The notes: a model not told the origin generated them from the sequence alone. Positions 28,928 through 38,898 are shown, numbered from the stretch's first letter. The stretch is 64,000 bases of DNA from Puniceicoccaceae bacterium (GCA_902603705.1 CACKVQ010000003.1:1-64000); one strand, 5' to 3'. Numbers and translations are program-made.

Positions 28928-31507
28928 TTAATATAATGTGTTAAATTCGGGTGTAAGTACGATTAAACCTGCTAAGTATTTAACTTTATCAATACCTGTT
29001 AAATTTAAACTCGGATTACTAGCAGCTGTCTGAATAGCTACTCGATTTTTAGAATTTAATCTCCCGGCACATAGTAACAAATCTAGATGATCTACCAATT
29101 CGGATGTATCGCCTGAGATAGAATTCTCGTAAGTAAAATCTAGGACTGAATCAACGAGATTACGTTGCCCAATATTTCCGTAATTACCGCCTGCAATACC
29201 GTAATCAATTAAGGTTTTAAGACCATTTGCTAATTGAAGAGCACTGACGTCATTGTGGATTTGGAACTCTGGAGCGTTTAAGTCAGAATCAGCAATCACG
29301 CCATTGGGCGCATAATCAGGTCGGTAAAAGTTAAACACGGAGGGCGATTGATAGGGCGCTTGTAAAATTGTATCGTGTAAATCCTTAAAATAGAACCATC
29401 CGTAGGTTCGATTAGAAGTAAGTCCGAAAGCACGCGCTACATGTAATAGCCGAATTAGGGGCTCTCTTAATTTACCATGCATGGGATCATAAGCAAGGCT
29501 TGTAGATCGAGCTTCTGGGTGAAGTAAAACCGCTTTTACTGTAGCTTCCATACAACCTCTACTTCCTGAGCCAGAACCCTGGTATGTGCCGGTCTTGAAG
29601 GCTTGAGCGACTGATTCTATGTATGCAGGTGAGGGATTGGAAATTGTGAATCTTTGAATCATGAATCGCGCAAAAAATGGCGGCACATTCGAATGATTAA
29701 AGAGATGATCTAATAAACCAGCCACATCGTTTCTGACACCTTGTTCACCATAACTGAATGGCCCAAGTGTAGTACCGTCTAGTAACTCCTTAGCTGAGAA
29801 ATCGTGCATCCAAGCAGACACTCTCATAGGATCCACATAGTTATTGCTCAATTCTTCAATATTAGTATTCGGTCTATTCAATGGGCGTCTCATACCCGTA
29901 AAAACTTTTGCAAATTCAAAAATATCATCATTATCGTAGGTGGGTATAGCTTCACCGTTAGAATCTAATTTTCGAGTACCGTCTTCATTTAACTCCCAAA
30001 GACCTATAGTAAAAAGCTGCATAACTTCACGTGCATAGTTTTCGTCAGGATAGGTCCCTTGGCTAGGGTTCGCTTTCCTATTTTCGATGTGAGAAAGGTA
30101 ATAGCCCATATGTGGACTCCAGGTTACCTCGTCTAGTATATCTCTAAAATTACCAAATGCGTGCCTTGTAAAAATATCATAATAATTAAGCCAGCGCTCA
30201 ACTGCTTGTGCTTGGTTATTTCCTAACTCTGCAACAACAAAATATTGTGATAGGGCCCAAGCGACGCGTTGGCGTAATTGATCGGGTGCATCAATCGCGG
30301 CCTTGTACCAAACAAGCCTCTTCGTTTCATTAACGGGGTAGTTTATGTCGTATCTGTTTAAGCGATATGGTGCAGAACCAGTAGTTGCTATATGAGCTAT
30401 ACAATTCTCATAATGTAAGCCTATCATCGGTATTGGATTAAATTGAAAGGTAGCAAAATAAGTCGCTGAGATCCAGTCGGGGTGGTTCTCGTCGATGGGA
30501 TTACCATCAATATCGACCAATCCGCCATATCCCGGCAGCGGATTTCTCCAGTCTGTATGATAGACTGTTTGTCCGCGACTAAAAGAGAACTGCTGCCCGT
30601 AAGCAGGATTGTGGCCTACCTCGTTGACGAGGCGGTCTGGTAATGCAGATTCATCAATAAAATCTGGATCGCTACGTTCACGCCAATAGGCACGATGATA
30701 GAAGGGGCTAATCGAAATTTGATTATCTATCCAATTTTCAAAATCTGAAGTACCAAATGTATTTGAGTTTACATTAGGAAAGTTCTCGATGTCTGATTTT
30801 GATGGGCCGAAGGTTGCCTGCATCAAAAAACGAGATGCTAGTTTTGAATTAGAAATTGTACTCATTATGCTGGCCGAGCGCTTTCGTAAGAAACCCTCCT
30901 CGCCAGCGGGTAATGAAATGGTTTGATCTGTACTTCCCGATACCGCGCTTAGGTCATAAGCGTGGGGATATATGGTTTCCCACTGGTTATTGTAGTTTCT
31001 TGCTACTGGGGTCCATATTTTCAAATTATTGGAATATTCAATAATTTCAACTGGATCGAAATTATCTTTAAGTAGTACTTCGGCTTCGGCTCCGTTGCGT
31101 ATAATTTCAAAAGAGTTTGTCAAAGCATTAGGGTTTGTTATCTCGATATTTAATAAGAAAGTACCCGTGCGGCTTCCATATTCACTTACCGCAAAGGTAA
31201 ACGTACCTGTTGTATTCACAGTAAAGTTAACCTGCGGATATAATCCTCTACCTTCATAATCATCGTTAGAAGCTATACTGCTGCCGTCAGGTCCTAGCAC
31301 AGATAGCATCGGGTCAGGAATTGAATTCTCCGGACTTGTTTCTGGATCTACTCTAGCAATGACTGAATCACCATCACGAAGGGTAACTGTAAAACTTTGT
31401 GTAGTTTGAGTTGAAGTTAACTCACTTAAAGTGGTAGAGGATGAGCCAGAGGCACAGGAGTAATTAGGAGCAACAAGAAATGCACCAAAGAGGATGAAAT
31501 AAAACAA
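28928..31507 (-). CDS. DUF1800 family secreted protein with N-terminal pre-peptidase-like domain
   Basis: A protein of 859 residues. A signal peptide (about 1-20, MFYFILFGAFLVAPNYSCAS) leads into a beta-sandwich resembling the PPC domain (about 25-130, DGDSVIARVDPETSPEN and TGTFTFAVSEYGSRTGTFLL), then the DUF1800 helical domain (about 215-850) with LASRFLMQATFGPS, VWYKAAIDAPDQLRQRVAWAL, NYAREVMQLFTIGLWELNEDG, and PSVFNFYRPDYAP. It heads the operon with DUF1501 and a PEP-CTERM protein. The biochemical activity of DUF1800 is not known to me. Confidence 0.85.
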   Translation of the reverse strand: MFYFILFGAFLVAPNYSCASGSSSTTLSELTSTQTTQSFTVTLRDGDSVIARVDPETSPENSIPDPMLSVLGPDGSSIASNDDYEGRGLYPQVNFTVNTTGTFTFAVSEYGSRTGTFLLNIEITNPNALTNSFEIIRNGAEAEVLLKDNFDPVEIIEYSNNLKIWTPVARNYNNQWETIYPHAYDLSAVSGSTDQTISLPAGEEGFLRKRSASIMSTISNSKLASRFLMQATFGPSKSDIENFPNVNSNTFGTSDFENWIDNQISISPFYHRAYWRERSDPDFIDESALPDRLVNEVGHNPAYGQQFSFSRGQTVYHTDWRNPLPGYGGLVDIDGNPIDENHPDWISATYFATFQFNPIPMIGLHYENCIAHIATTGSAPYRLNRYDINYPVNETKRLVWYKAAIDAPDQLRQRVAWALSQYFVVAELGNNQAQAVERWLNYYDIFTRHAFGNFRDILDEVTWSPHMGYYLSHIENRKANPSQGTYPDENYAREVMQLFTIGLWELNEDGTRKLDSNGEAIPTYDNDDIFEFAKVFTGMRRPLNRPNTNIEELSNNYVDPMRVSAWMHDFSAKELLDGTTLGPFSYGEQGVRNDVAGLLDHLFNHSNVPPFFARFMIQRFTISNPSPAYIESVAQAFKTGTYQGSGSGSRGCMEATVKAVLLHPEARSTSLAYDPMHGKLREPLIRLLHVARAFGLTSNRTYGWFYFKDLHDTILQAPYQSPSVFNFYRPDYAPNGVIADSDLNAPEFQIHNDVSALQLANGLKTLIDYGIAGGNYGNIGQRNLVDSVLDFTYENSISGDTSELVDHLDLLLCAGRLNSKNRVAIQTAASNPSLNLTGIDKVKYLAGLIVLTPEFNTLY

Positions 31508-31682
31508 GATTAATTTAGGGTATTTAATACATGAAAGTATGTAAATTTTTACTACTATTGCAAATTAATTATATAAATATTACGACGTGAATACTCGTTT
31601 CAGCGTAAAAGCTAAAAAATACTAATAAAGCGATAATTAGAGTTTAAATCGACCTAATATGCAAAATTTGAATTTGGTTCTT

Positions 31683-32513
31683 TTAAAAGACAAATCCGAT
31701 GCCAAAGCGAAGATTATCTGCGTTGCTATGGTCTGGTTCGTGGGCGCTTACTTCAGAAATAAAATCATGCTTGAATTCAATTCTAGTGTGGACTCTATCA
31801 CTCCAGCGCCAATATATCGCTGGCCCTGATGAAATCGAAAATGCGTCGTGGTTGTCCCACTTTATATCTGTTTCTATAAGTAAAAGCGTGCCATCAGCTG
31901 GCTTCCAGCCTAAGTCCAGAGTCCAACCCCATTCGGAAGGCTCCTTGCTGTCAAAGACCCATAATTTTGCACTGGTCGATAAAAACCATCTGTAAGTCTC
32001 TGTTTCATAGCCTATTGATATCCCTGTCCCCCAGACTCGATCAGGAACTTGGTATACATTCTTTTTTTTTCCAATTGGTATTCGGATTTGAGGTGCGAGT
32101 GTCCAGGATTCGGATCGGGCAGCTAAATTAAAGTATCGTTTTAGGGGTAGTGCTATCGTCATGTCACCGAAGCCTTTATATTCTTGGATTTCTTTTATCC
32201 CTCCTATACCGATTTGTTCTCTGCGAGCGTCGCTTATGTATGGCAATTTAAAGGTCATGCGAATAGAACGATCCCAAGTATAGACAGCTTCCAGATGGAG
32301 CTTATTGATGTTTTCGGTAAGACCTGAACCGATGACTCGATCGCCTAGCTTGACATCGCGCCGGTGTATGCACTCTGTAATAAGTTGGAAGCCGTATCCT
32401 CCGTCCCAACGCGGCATCATATTCATGATCGGTTGGTCTGCGCTTACCAGAGTAGGCGCTACTAGAATACAGGTAATGAAGATGCAACGAAACCTAAAAT
32501 TATGACCTATCAA
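31683..32513 (-). CDS. Outer-membrane beta-barrel protein (transporter-like)
   Basis: A protein of 276 residues with a signal peptide (about 1-25, ending LVSAD). It then alternates amphipathic beta-strands rich in Trp, Tyr and Arg (LHLEAVYTWDRSIRMTFKLPY, MTIALPLKRYFNL, APQIRIPIG) and ends in the outer-membrane signature FGIGFVF with a C-terminal Phe. It resembles the MetA-pathway phenol transporter-like barrel family (PF13557). It starts eight bases after the small CxxC protein and is the last gene of the sugar-acid operon, so it may be a porin for the operon's substrate or for a metal. Confidence 0.65.
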   Translation of the reverse strand: MIGHNFRFRCIFITCILVAPTLVSADQPIMNMMPRWDGGYGFQLITECIHRRDVKLGDRVIGSGLTENINKLHLEAVYTWDRSIRMTFKLPYISDARREQIGIGGIKEIQEYKGFGDMTIALPLKRYFNLAARSESWTLAPQIRIPIGKKKNVYQVPDRVWGTGISIGYETETYRWFLSTSAKLWVFDSKEPSEWGWTLDLGWKPADGTLLLIETDIKWDNHDAFSISSGPAIYWRWSDRVHTRIEFKHDFISEVSAHEPDHSNADNLRFGIGFVF

Positions 32514-32521
32514 TTCTCCTC

Positions 32522-32926
32522 CTAAAAGCTCTGAATTTGTACGACCTCATCAATTGTTCGATAATAGTGCGTAGTTTCGTACCCTGCTCTGTCAATAGCA
32601 CGAATGATTTCTTGAATATTTGGCACGAATCCCTGCTCAAAAGCAACTATTAGCAATTGGTTCTTCGCGTCTAGGAGCATCCCATCGTCTAATTTATTCC
32701 TGTCAATACCGTCTAGTTTTTCAACATGGATGCGTAATCCAATAGCGCAAGAGGAGCAGACAAGGCCTTTGGAATAAAAGGCCATTTGATTGGGATTTCC
32801 TGATAAGTGAGATTGAGCACTTTCCAGGCGCAACTCAGAGCTAGCGATTGAGTATTGTGTCAATGCACTAAGATTAGTGAATGTACCAAAAAGTAACAAA
32901 CTCAATGATAGTAAAACTTTTATCAT
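32522..32926 (-). CDS. Secreted heavy-metal-associated-like (HMA) protein
   Basis: A protein of 134 residues from the ATG at 32926, which begins with a signal peptide (MIKVLLSLSLLLFGTF); a start at 32959 would add eleven residues ahead of it and is less likely. The mature part has a ferredoxin-like HMA pattern with Cys57 and Cys60 in LVCSSCAIGLRIHVEK and a C-terminal AIDRAGYETTHYY. In cytosolic HMA domains CxxC binds copper or zinc. Here it is exported, and the link to the sugar genes is unexplained. It lies 71 bases after the transporter gene and 8 bases before the barrel gene. Confidence 0.65.
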   Translation of the reverse strand: MIKVLLSLSLLLFGTFTNLSALTQYSIASSELRLESAQSHLSGNPNQMAFYSKGLVCSSCAIGLRIHVEKLDGIDRNKLDDGMLLDAKNQLLIVAFEQGFVPNIQEIIRAIDRAGYETTHYYRTIDEVVQIQSF

Positions 32927-32997
32927 AATATAAGTTAGATGAGGGAATTTTAAACGCAAATGTTTTACTAATATTGACTATATATTTAAAATTAAAA

Positions 32998-34626
32998 TTA
33001 GCTTTGTATAGTTCTAGTATTTTTTCTGAGTCCAGGTAGGAGAAAGAGTAATACAAAGCCGATAAATAATCCAAACCATACAGATACCCCATATCCCAAG
33101 GGTAGAAAACCTATTATGAGAGCCACCGCTGCCGCGATTAACGCAAATGGCAACTGAGTGCGCACATGATCGATCGGTTCAATTTCAGTTGCAATGGAAG
33201 CAACAATAGTAGTGTCCGAAAAAGGGCTGCAATGGTCGCCAAATACAGCGCCGCTGAATACAGCGCCGATCGCTGCTACGATCATGGTATCACGCTCCAC
33301 ATCGATACCCTCGCACAGCGAAAATATGACTGGAATAGCTAGTGGCATGAGCACGCTCATAGTCCCCCAAGAGCTGCCTGTGGAAAAAGAGATCAATGCA
33401 CCCAATAAAAAAATGCCTGCCGGAAGTAAGGATAAAGGGAAGCGCCCCTGAAGCGATTCACTTAGCCAGGAAGCCGTGCCTAATTCACTTATGGCTGCAC
33501 CTAACATCCAGGCTGCGATTAGAATACAGATGGGTCTAGTAATCTCTCGAACTCCTCTAAAAAAGATACTATAAACGGGCTTTTTCCTAAATTCAACGCT
33601 CCCAGTAATCGAGTAAGTAAATGCTGCGAAGATCGTAGCTAGTACACTCGAAGCAATTAAAATATGGGGCACATAGGTTTCAGCTCGGCCATAAGCCTCG
33701 GCAATCTTATTAAAATTTATAGGAAGGATCGAATCAGAGCCGACAAAGTATGTTAGGATTGGGACTAGTAGTGTTAATATTACGATTGGTATCAATGCTA
33801 ACAACCAGTGATTGCCAAGGTCTTCCTTCCTGTCGTATTTAATGGGTGCTAGTTGCGCTTTGGCTTCTACTTTGCCCATCGGGCCAGGATTGTATTCGCG
33901 CAATACGCAAATTAATGCTAAAGCTAGTGCAAACCAACAGTAGTAGTTAGCTGGTAGGGAGCTAAAAAAGTAGCTATATGGGCTTACATCATTTTGACCG
34001 GCAATACTGAAGCCTTCTCGTATCATAGAAAGTTGGAACGCGATCCATGTGGATATAAAGGCAAGGCAGGCTACTGCTGAACCAGTAGTATCGGCAAGGT
34101 AGGCTAATTTTTCGCGTGATACTCCGCAGCGATCTGCGGCTGATCTTAGCATTCGACCTATAAGCATGGTGTTTGCCAAGCCGTCGAAAAATACAATTAG
34201 TCCAAAGCCCAACACGGTAGTTTGCATCCGCTTGCGGGGTGCACGCCCAGAACCAAGTAAATGTCGGACTAGGCCTTGTAAGCCTCCGCCGGCTTCTAAT
34301 AAAGCAACAAAGCCGCCAAGAATAAGAGTAAAAAGTATCGCACTAATTTTCCAAGAGGAGCTAAAAATTGGATACAATTGGACGTATATTAAATGTTTTA
34401 TCGAATCTACTAATGAACCATCTGCTAATAAGATTGCTCCACAACTCGCGCCCACTAAAAGCCCGACCAGAGCACTCCGCGATAAGATCACGACCGATAG
34501 TGCGACAAGGCTGGGCCATATCGCACGTGAGGCACTTCCTGAATCAGCTAGCCATATACTGATCGTTAAAAGTAAGGCTGATATGATGCCTGTACGTATC
34601 CAACGATTTTGTAGATCAATTTGCAC
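32998..34626 (-). CDS. NhaC-type Na+/H+ antiporter family transporter
   Basis: An inner-membrane protein of 542 residues with 11 to 13 hydrophobic helices. Family motifs: LVGLLVGASCGAILLADG, GFVALLEAGGG, FFDGLANTMLIGR, DTTGSAVACLAFISTW, TGSSWGTMSVLMPLAIP, and FGDHCSPFSDTTIVAS, the last being the NhaC/MleN signature. NhaC relatives include malate-lactate antiporters, so uptake or export of an organic acid is possible. It follows uxaE by 69 bases in the L-galactose operon, so a role with sugar acids is suggested by context only. Confidence 0.8.
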   Translation of the reverse strand: MQIDLQNRWIRTGIISALLLTISIWLADSGSASRAIWPSLVALSVVILSRSALVGLLVGASCGAILLADGSLVDSIKHLIYVQLYPIFSSSWKISAILFTLILGGFVALLEAGGGLQGLVRHLLGSGRAPRKRMQTTVLGFGLIVFFDGLANTMLIGRMLRSAADRCGVSREKLAYLADTTGSAVACLAFISTWIAFQLSMIREGFSIAGQNDVSPYSYFFSSLPANYYCWFALALALICVLREYNPGPMGKVEAKAQLAPIKYDRKEDLGNHWLLALIPIVILTLLVPILTYFVGSDSILPINFNKIAEAYGRAETYVPHILIASSVLATIFAAFTYSITGSVEFRKKPVYSIFFRGVREITRPICILIAAWMLGAAISELGTASWLSESLQGRFPLSLLPAGIFLLGALISFSTGSSWGTMSVLMPLAIPVIFSLCEGIDVERDTMIVAAIGAVFSGAVFGDHCSPFSDTTIVASIATEIEPIDHVRTQLPFALIAAAVALIIGFLPLGYGVSVWFGLFIGFVLLFLLPGLRKNTRTIQS

Positions 34627-34695
34627 CTTAGTAGATTGCTACTATGCAAGTGTATGTCCAGTCTATGAGTTGACTTTGATGCTACGCTAATTTTT

Positions 34696-35943
34696 TTAGC
34701 GCCTGAAGATCGGGAGAATGTGTCGCTTCCAAATATTCTCCGTTACATTCTTAGCTATAATTTTTTCATTTTCCTTAAGTGCTTCTCTGTAGGCTGCGCC
34801 CATTTCTGCGGCAATTTTGAATCCGACGTGAATGAGTTGCCGAAAGTTTTGGTTGTACTCAGAGTTACTCTGTTCGTGCCTTAGTGTATGCACGTACTTA
34901 TCGGAGTCCCAAGTGCTCACTTCCTGTGGTGTTGGTAGCACGGACTTATCGATATCAATGACGCTTTCATAAGGCGCAGTTAATTCGTCGAATCGGTCGT
35001 ATGCCCCTGCGTAGACTTCTTTGGCTATCGATAGAGCTTCGCCGCCAGCTTCAGCGAGGCCAATGACCTCTTCTAGCCAAGTAGTACCCGCAGTTTTGAC
35101 GTGTAGTCCTACATCATGTTTGGCTATCAGCTTATTTATTATCGGATAGATGGAAAATTTATCCGATCCAGAGTGTACGCTAAGTTTTAATGTATCTGGG
35201 AGCCCAAATTCTTCGATTGCATAGGCAATGACGTAGAGGCCTTGATCGAACTCTTGTTCGAATTGCACAAGGTCTCCGACATAGTCCACACCTTTATTAA
35301 AACGACCAGTAAACTTCGGAGCGATAGTCTGCGCAGGGATTCCCTCGGCGGCAATCATCGACAGAATTAGAAATAGATCGATGGGAGTCTGGGGCAGCTC
35401 GGTTTCGTCGATAGAGACTTCGGTTATAAAGTTATTTTCACCTTTCTTTGCAGCGATGTAATGGTAGATTTCTTTGGCTCCTTTAATCGCGACTAGGAAT
35501 TTACCAGCGAAATCGCGTAGCATAGACTCGGACACTTCGAAAGGAGTATCTATACCTGGAATTTTAAGTAAACCTATGTATTTTTGATTTGTTTTGATAA
35601 ACAGATCGATGTCTGCGGGAGTAGGGGCCTGTCCTACGAATTCAGCTACGTCTAATGTGTAGAAATTACTCCCGTTAATAAAACCATCTACTGTGCCCAG
35701 TCCAATGTGGTCTGCATCCACATAAAAATCACCTTCCCATTTTAGTGCCGCTACCGCGGATTCGGCTTCGATACGCAGATCTTGTGGCTGGCTCTTGACT
35801 ATACTATGTTCGCGGAAGGATTTATTCCAGACCGGGTAGATATCTATCCCAGATTCCTGAGCATTCATGACTGCTTGTAGTTGAGCTTTACCTTGATGTG
35901 CAAACCGATCGCCCATTCCTATGGTGAATTTTTTTATAATCAT
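34696..35943 (-). CDS. uxaE: Tagaturonate epimerase family protein (UxaE)
   Basis: Family activity: interconversion of D-tagaturonate and D-fructuronate, replacing the UxaB/UxaC-type routes. The ATG at 35943 overlaps the stop of the dehydrogenase gene as ATGA and gives 415 residues beginning [21 protein letters not shown]; an earlier start (35994) would lie within that gene and is rejected. Further matches to the family are [42 protein letters not shown] and [12 protein letters not shown]. Here it would take the tagaturonate formed by the upstream L-galactonate dehydrogenase into the hexuronate pathway through fructuronate. Confidence 0.85.
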   Translation of the reverse strand: MIIKKFTIGMGDRFAHQGKAQLQAVMNAQESGIDIYPVWNKSFREHSIVKSQPQDLRIEAESAVAALKWEGDFYVDADHIGLGTVDGFINGSNFYTLDVAEFVGQAPTPADIDLFIKTNQKYIGLLKIPGIDTPFEVSESMLRDFAGKFLVAIKGAKEIYHYIAAKKGENNFITEVSIDETELPQTPIDLFLILSMIAAEGIPAQTIAPKFTGRFNKGVDYVGDLVQFEQEFDQGLYVIAYAIEEFGLPDTLKLSVHSGSDKFSIYPIINKLIAKHDVGLHVKTAGTTWLEEVIGLAEAGGEALSIAKEVYAGAYDRFDELTAPYESVIDIDKSVLPTPQEVSTWDSDKYVHTLRHEQSNSEYNQNFRQLIHVGFKIAAEMGAAYREALKENEKIIAKNVTENIWKRHILPIFRR

Positions 35944-36965
35944 GTGTCTAAAGTGACGTGAATCTTGGTGATTTCTCCGGGGTTCTCGCTCCACTGAGCA
36001 AGTGCGGCTGGTGCTTCCTCTAGGGAGACAGTCTTAGTTATGACTGAGTTGGTGGGAAAATCTCCATCTTCTAGGTGGGCGATTACCGCCTTAAAATCTT
36101 CGGGCATGGCGTTACGAGAACCACGAATGTCGAGCTCCTTCATAACAAATAATTTTGTTTCATAATCCACTGGAGCTTTAGCGTATCCGATGTAGACGAC
36201 GCGTCCTGCGAAACAGACTTCTTCGACGCATGTCTGAAAGGTTTTAGGCAGGCCAACGGCTTCAATCATGACCTGCGGGCCTTTACCCTCAGTTAGTACT
36301 TGCAGTTGATCATGGAGAGATTCTTTCATGGAGTTGATGGTGTCATTCGCGCCACAAAGTTTCGCAAGTGCTAGCTTTTTATCATCAATATCTACTGCGA
36401 GCACTCGCGCATTACGCGCCGACGCTCCTGCAATTGCGCCGAGACCGATTGTGCCGCACCCAAACACCATGACAGTATCGTGTGCTGTAGTTTCGCTACG
36501 TGAAACGGCGTGAAAGCCTACGGTGAGTGGCTCGACTAGCGCCATTTCTGCGAGGCTGAGTTTCTCGGAAGTAAAGAGTTTTTCGTGTGGTATATTTATG
36601 TATTCAGTTAATGCGCCATCGCGCTGTACACCCATCGTTTGATTATAGCGGCAGGCGTTATATCGACCTGCCGCACATGCGGTGCACTCTCCGTCATTTG
36701 TATAAGGAGATACTAAGACATTTTGTCCTATTTGCCATTTTTCGGGTACATCAGTGCCCAGAGAGTCTATGGTTGCGCCTATTTCGTGACCTGGTATACG
36801 TGGGTAACTCACCATTGGATTGAGTCCACGGAAGGATGTAAGGTCGGATCCGCAGTAGCCCACTCGACGGACTTTTAGGCGCACTTCATCAGCTCCTGGT
36901 GCTTCTAAATCTGGAATATCGACTATTTCGCATCGCCCAGCCTCAGTTATCCTAATAGCTTTCAT
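35940..36965 (-). CDS. Zinc alcohol dehydrogenase, probable L-galactonate 5-dehydrogenase (LgoD-like)
   Basis: A medium-chain dehydrogenase of 341 residues. The catalytic zinc site shows Cys38 in RVGYCGSD and His60-Glu61 in IPGHEIGA. The structural-zinc region (91-105) reads Asp91, Cys94, Cys97, Cys105, so the first of the usual four Cys is replaced by Asp. The NAD fold has [15 protein letters not shown] and VLAVDIDD. In E. coli, YjjN/LgoD oxidises L-galactonate to D-tagaturonate. The neighbours on either side, a sugar lactonase and tagaturonate epimerase, point to the same reaction, but that is inference. It starts 4 bases after the lactonase stop. Confidence 0.7.
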   Translation of the reverse strand: MKAIRITEAGRCEIVDIPDLEAPGADEVRLKVRRVGYCGSDLTSFRGLNPMVSYPRIPGHEIGATIDSLGTDVPEKWQIGQNVLVSPYTNDGECTACAAGRYNACRYNQTMGVQRDGALTEYINIPHEKLFTSEKLSLAEMALVEPLTVGFHAVSRSETTAHDTVMVFGCGTIGLGAIAGASARNARVLAVDIDDKKLALAKLCGANDTINSMKESLHDQLQVLTEGKGPQVMIEAVGLPKTFQTCVEEVCFAGRVVYIGYAKAPVDYETKLFVMKELDIRGSRNAMPEDFKAVIAHLEDGDFPTNSVITKTVSLEEAPAALAQWSENPGEITKIHVTLDT

Positions 36966-36969
36966 GATC

Positions 36970-37794
36970 TTATATTTTATAAGTTTTAATGGCTGTGTTA
37001 CCCATGATATCCGCTTGTTCAGTAGATGAGAGAGTCTGAATGAATTTACGAATTAAGTCGTACCATTGTTTGTAATTGCAAGCGACTAAACAGACGGGCC
37101 AATCAGATCCGAACATAAGACGGTTTGATCCAAAGGCTTCTAATACTGTATCTATGTAAGGGTTAAGTTGCTGCTCCTTCCAATGATGAAAATCCGCTTC
37201 GGTGACCATACCTGAGATTTTACAAGTAACGTTTTCACGTTTGGATAGGTCGATGATATTTTGCTTCCATGGTTCTACTAGGTCGGTTTTTATTTTCGGC
37301 TTGGCGATGTGATTGAGCACAAAGACTTGGCTCGGATGTCGGTCCACAAATCGAATAGTCTCTTCGAGTTGATGTTCGAATATAAGGATATCGTAAGCCA
37401 AATCATATGCCTTAAGCGAATTAATCCCATGATTAAATGCCTTGCCATCTAGGAAACCGCTGGACTCTCCCTGTAAGACGTGGCGCACGGACTTTAGCTC
37501 AGGCGCATCACTGTAGCGTTCTAAAAGTTCGTTGATATTTTTGTCTGTTAGTGGCACCCAGCCGACAACGCCTTTGATAAAATCGTTTGTCTGTGCTTGT
37601 TGTAGGAGAAAGTCGGTTTCTTCTAAGGTCTGTCGTGCTTGTACACTGATCACGCCATCAATGCCGACTGTGCTGATCTGTTCTTCTAAATCATATGGTA
37701 AAAAGCTTCGGCGAATACTACGCATGCTCTCATCGATCCAGTCGAATTCAACAGGGTCGTAATTCCAAAAGTGGTGATGTGAATCTATGATCAT
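36970..37794 (-). CDS. Amidohydrolase-family lactonase (COG3618), probable L-galactono/L-fucono-1,5-lactonase
   Basis: A cytosolic TIM-barrel hydrolase of 274 residues of the amidohydrolase_2 type. It has the metal motif DSHHHFWN (His6 and His8), [23 protein letters not shown] and the catalytic Asp in [12 protein letters not shown]3618 includes enzymes that open 1,5-lactones of 6-deoxy-L-galactose and L-galactose. The operon position, right after an aldose dehydrogenase and before an aldonate dehydrogenase, fits a lactonase acting on the product of step one. L-rhamnonolactonase is the main alternative. Confidence 0.75.
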   Translation of the reverse strand: MIIDSHHHFWNYDPVEFDWIDESMRSIRRSFLPYDLEEQISTVGIDGVISVQARQTLEETDFLLQQAQTNDFIKGVVGWVPLTDKNINELLERYSDAPELKSVRHVLQGESSGFLDGKAFNHGINSLKAYDLAYDILIFEHQLEETIRFVDRHPSQVFVLNHIAKPKIKTDLVEPWKQNIIDLSKRENVTCKISGMVTEADFHHWKEQQLNPYIDTVLEAFGSNRLMFGSDWPVCLVACNYKQWYDLIRKFIQTLSSTEQADIMGNTAIKTYKI

Positions 37795-37797
37795 TTA

Positions 37798-38805
37798 TCA
37801 GAAATAGGGGTAATTTGCTTCGAGCAATTGGTTTTTCTTTAGAGCATCCCAAAATTTGGGCGAAATCTTTTCATTTACCATTCTTACATTATCGGCGACA
37901 CGTTCAGGGTTACTGGTATTTAGTGCAAGTGATACCACGCCAGGAGGAGACAGGGCAAATTGGCAGCAGGCTGATGCCGCAGATATTTTGTGCTGCGCGC
38001 ACAAATCGTTAAAGCGACTTCGCCAGTCAAATAAATCTGGGTGGCTATCTCGAGATATGATTTGATAGTCAAAATATTTGCCACCTGTTAGGAAGCCTGC
38101 GTTGAACACCGCTGAATTAATAATTTGGATGTCTTCTGCATGTAAGATACGGATAAACTCCATTACTTCAGGAGGATGTGTGAATAAAGTAAAGCTATTA
38201 GCAAGCATTACCCAATCAAACTGAATCCCATCATTGTGTAGGCGTTGGATTATCTTCCAGTCTTTAGAGCCTACTCCGATTCCTAATACCTCGCCGGAAT
38301 CACGCAGTTCGGATAGTGCTTGATAAGCACCTATAATGTCTTTGTAGCGTTCTTCCTTTTTAGTTTCAGATTCGGCGTTATTTAGGTATTCATCCGGATC
38401 ATGGACAGATAGAAGCTGAGCCCTGTAGTTGCCGAGTAGCTCGTTTCCTTGATGGTAGCATTCGAGTATCCCATCATAGCTGATGCACTGCACCGCGTCA
38501 TGTCCTATTCCGAACCAAGCGCCTTTTTCAAAAGTCGGTTCCTTGGAAGTGAGAGGAATTCGCTTCCATCCAAGCTTGTTACTTATTAATATACTATCTG
38601 GATCTACTTTCAGTTCATTTAGGCAACGACCTATGTTTTTCAGAGCAAGGCCTGCACCGTATTTGCCAGCTGTATCGATTACTGCATTCTGCTGGTAACG
38701 AATCCAGTTTTCTACAATGACAAGTTTGGTTGCATCCGGAACCACGCGGTAGAGATTACCGAGTGCGCTGGACCCAAATATAATTTTTGGAAGTTCGAGT
38801 AACAT
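37798..38805 (-). CDS. Aldo/keto reductase, probable L-galactose (or L-fucose) 1-dehydrogenase
   Basis: An AKR of 335 residues. The catalytic tetrad can be followed: Asp and Tyr in [11 protein letters not shown], Lys in LISNKLGWK, and His in [10 protein letters not shown]. The NAD(P) region [16 protein letters not shown] is near the C-terminus. The overall pattern matches the subgroup holding L-fucose dehydrogenase and L-galactose dehydrogenase, which oxidise C1 to the lactone. It is the first gene of the operon, with three bases to the lactonase gene. Putative operator repeats lie about 60-95 bases upstream of its ATG. Confidence 0.75.
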   Translation of the reverse strand: MLLELPKIIFGSSALGNLYRVVPDATKLVIVENWIRYQQNAVIDTAGKYGAGLALKNIGRCLNELKVDPDSILISNKLGWKRIPLTSKEPTFEKGAWFGIGHDAVQCISYDGILECYHQGNELLGNYRAQLLSVHDPDEYLNNAESETKKEERYKDIIGAYQALSELRDSGEVLGIGVGSKDWKIIQRLHNDGIQFDWVMLANSFTLFTHPPEVMEFIRILHAEDIQIINSAVFNAGFLTGGKYFDYQIISRDSHPDLFDWRSRFNDLCAQHKISAASACCQFALSPPGVVSLALNTSNPERVADNVRMVNEKISPKFWDALKKNQLLEANYPYF

Positions 38806-38863
38806 ATGGTACTATGATAGTATAAAATCTATTTTGCTATCGCCTAATTTTTGATTAAAACAG

Positions 38864-38898
38864 TAATCGATAATGTCTACTATAATCGATAACGTTTA
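38864..38898. promoter_or_regulatory. Candidate LacI-type operator repeats upstream of the L-galactose operon
   Basis: Two 16-base direct copies, TAATCGATAATGTCTA (38864-38879) and TAATCGATAACGTTTA (38883-38898), are 19 bases apart. The second contains GATAACGTTTA, close to the LacI-family palindrome with a central ACGT. A LacI regulator gene lies 3 kb away. Placement 60-95 bases before the operon start suits an operator. Binding is untested. Confidence 0.4.

Noticed and set aside
35944-35994. Upstream start for uxaE
   Set aside because: The added residues are charged and come from the dehydrogenase gene's end; an ATGA overlap at 35940-35943 is typical for operons.
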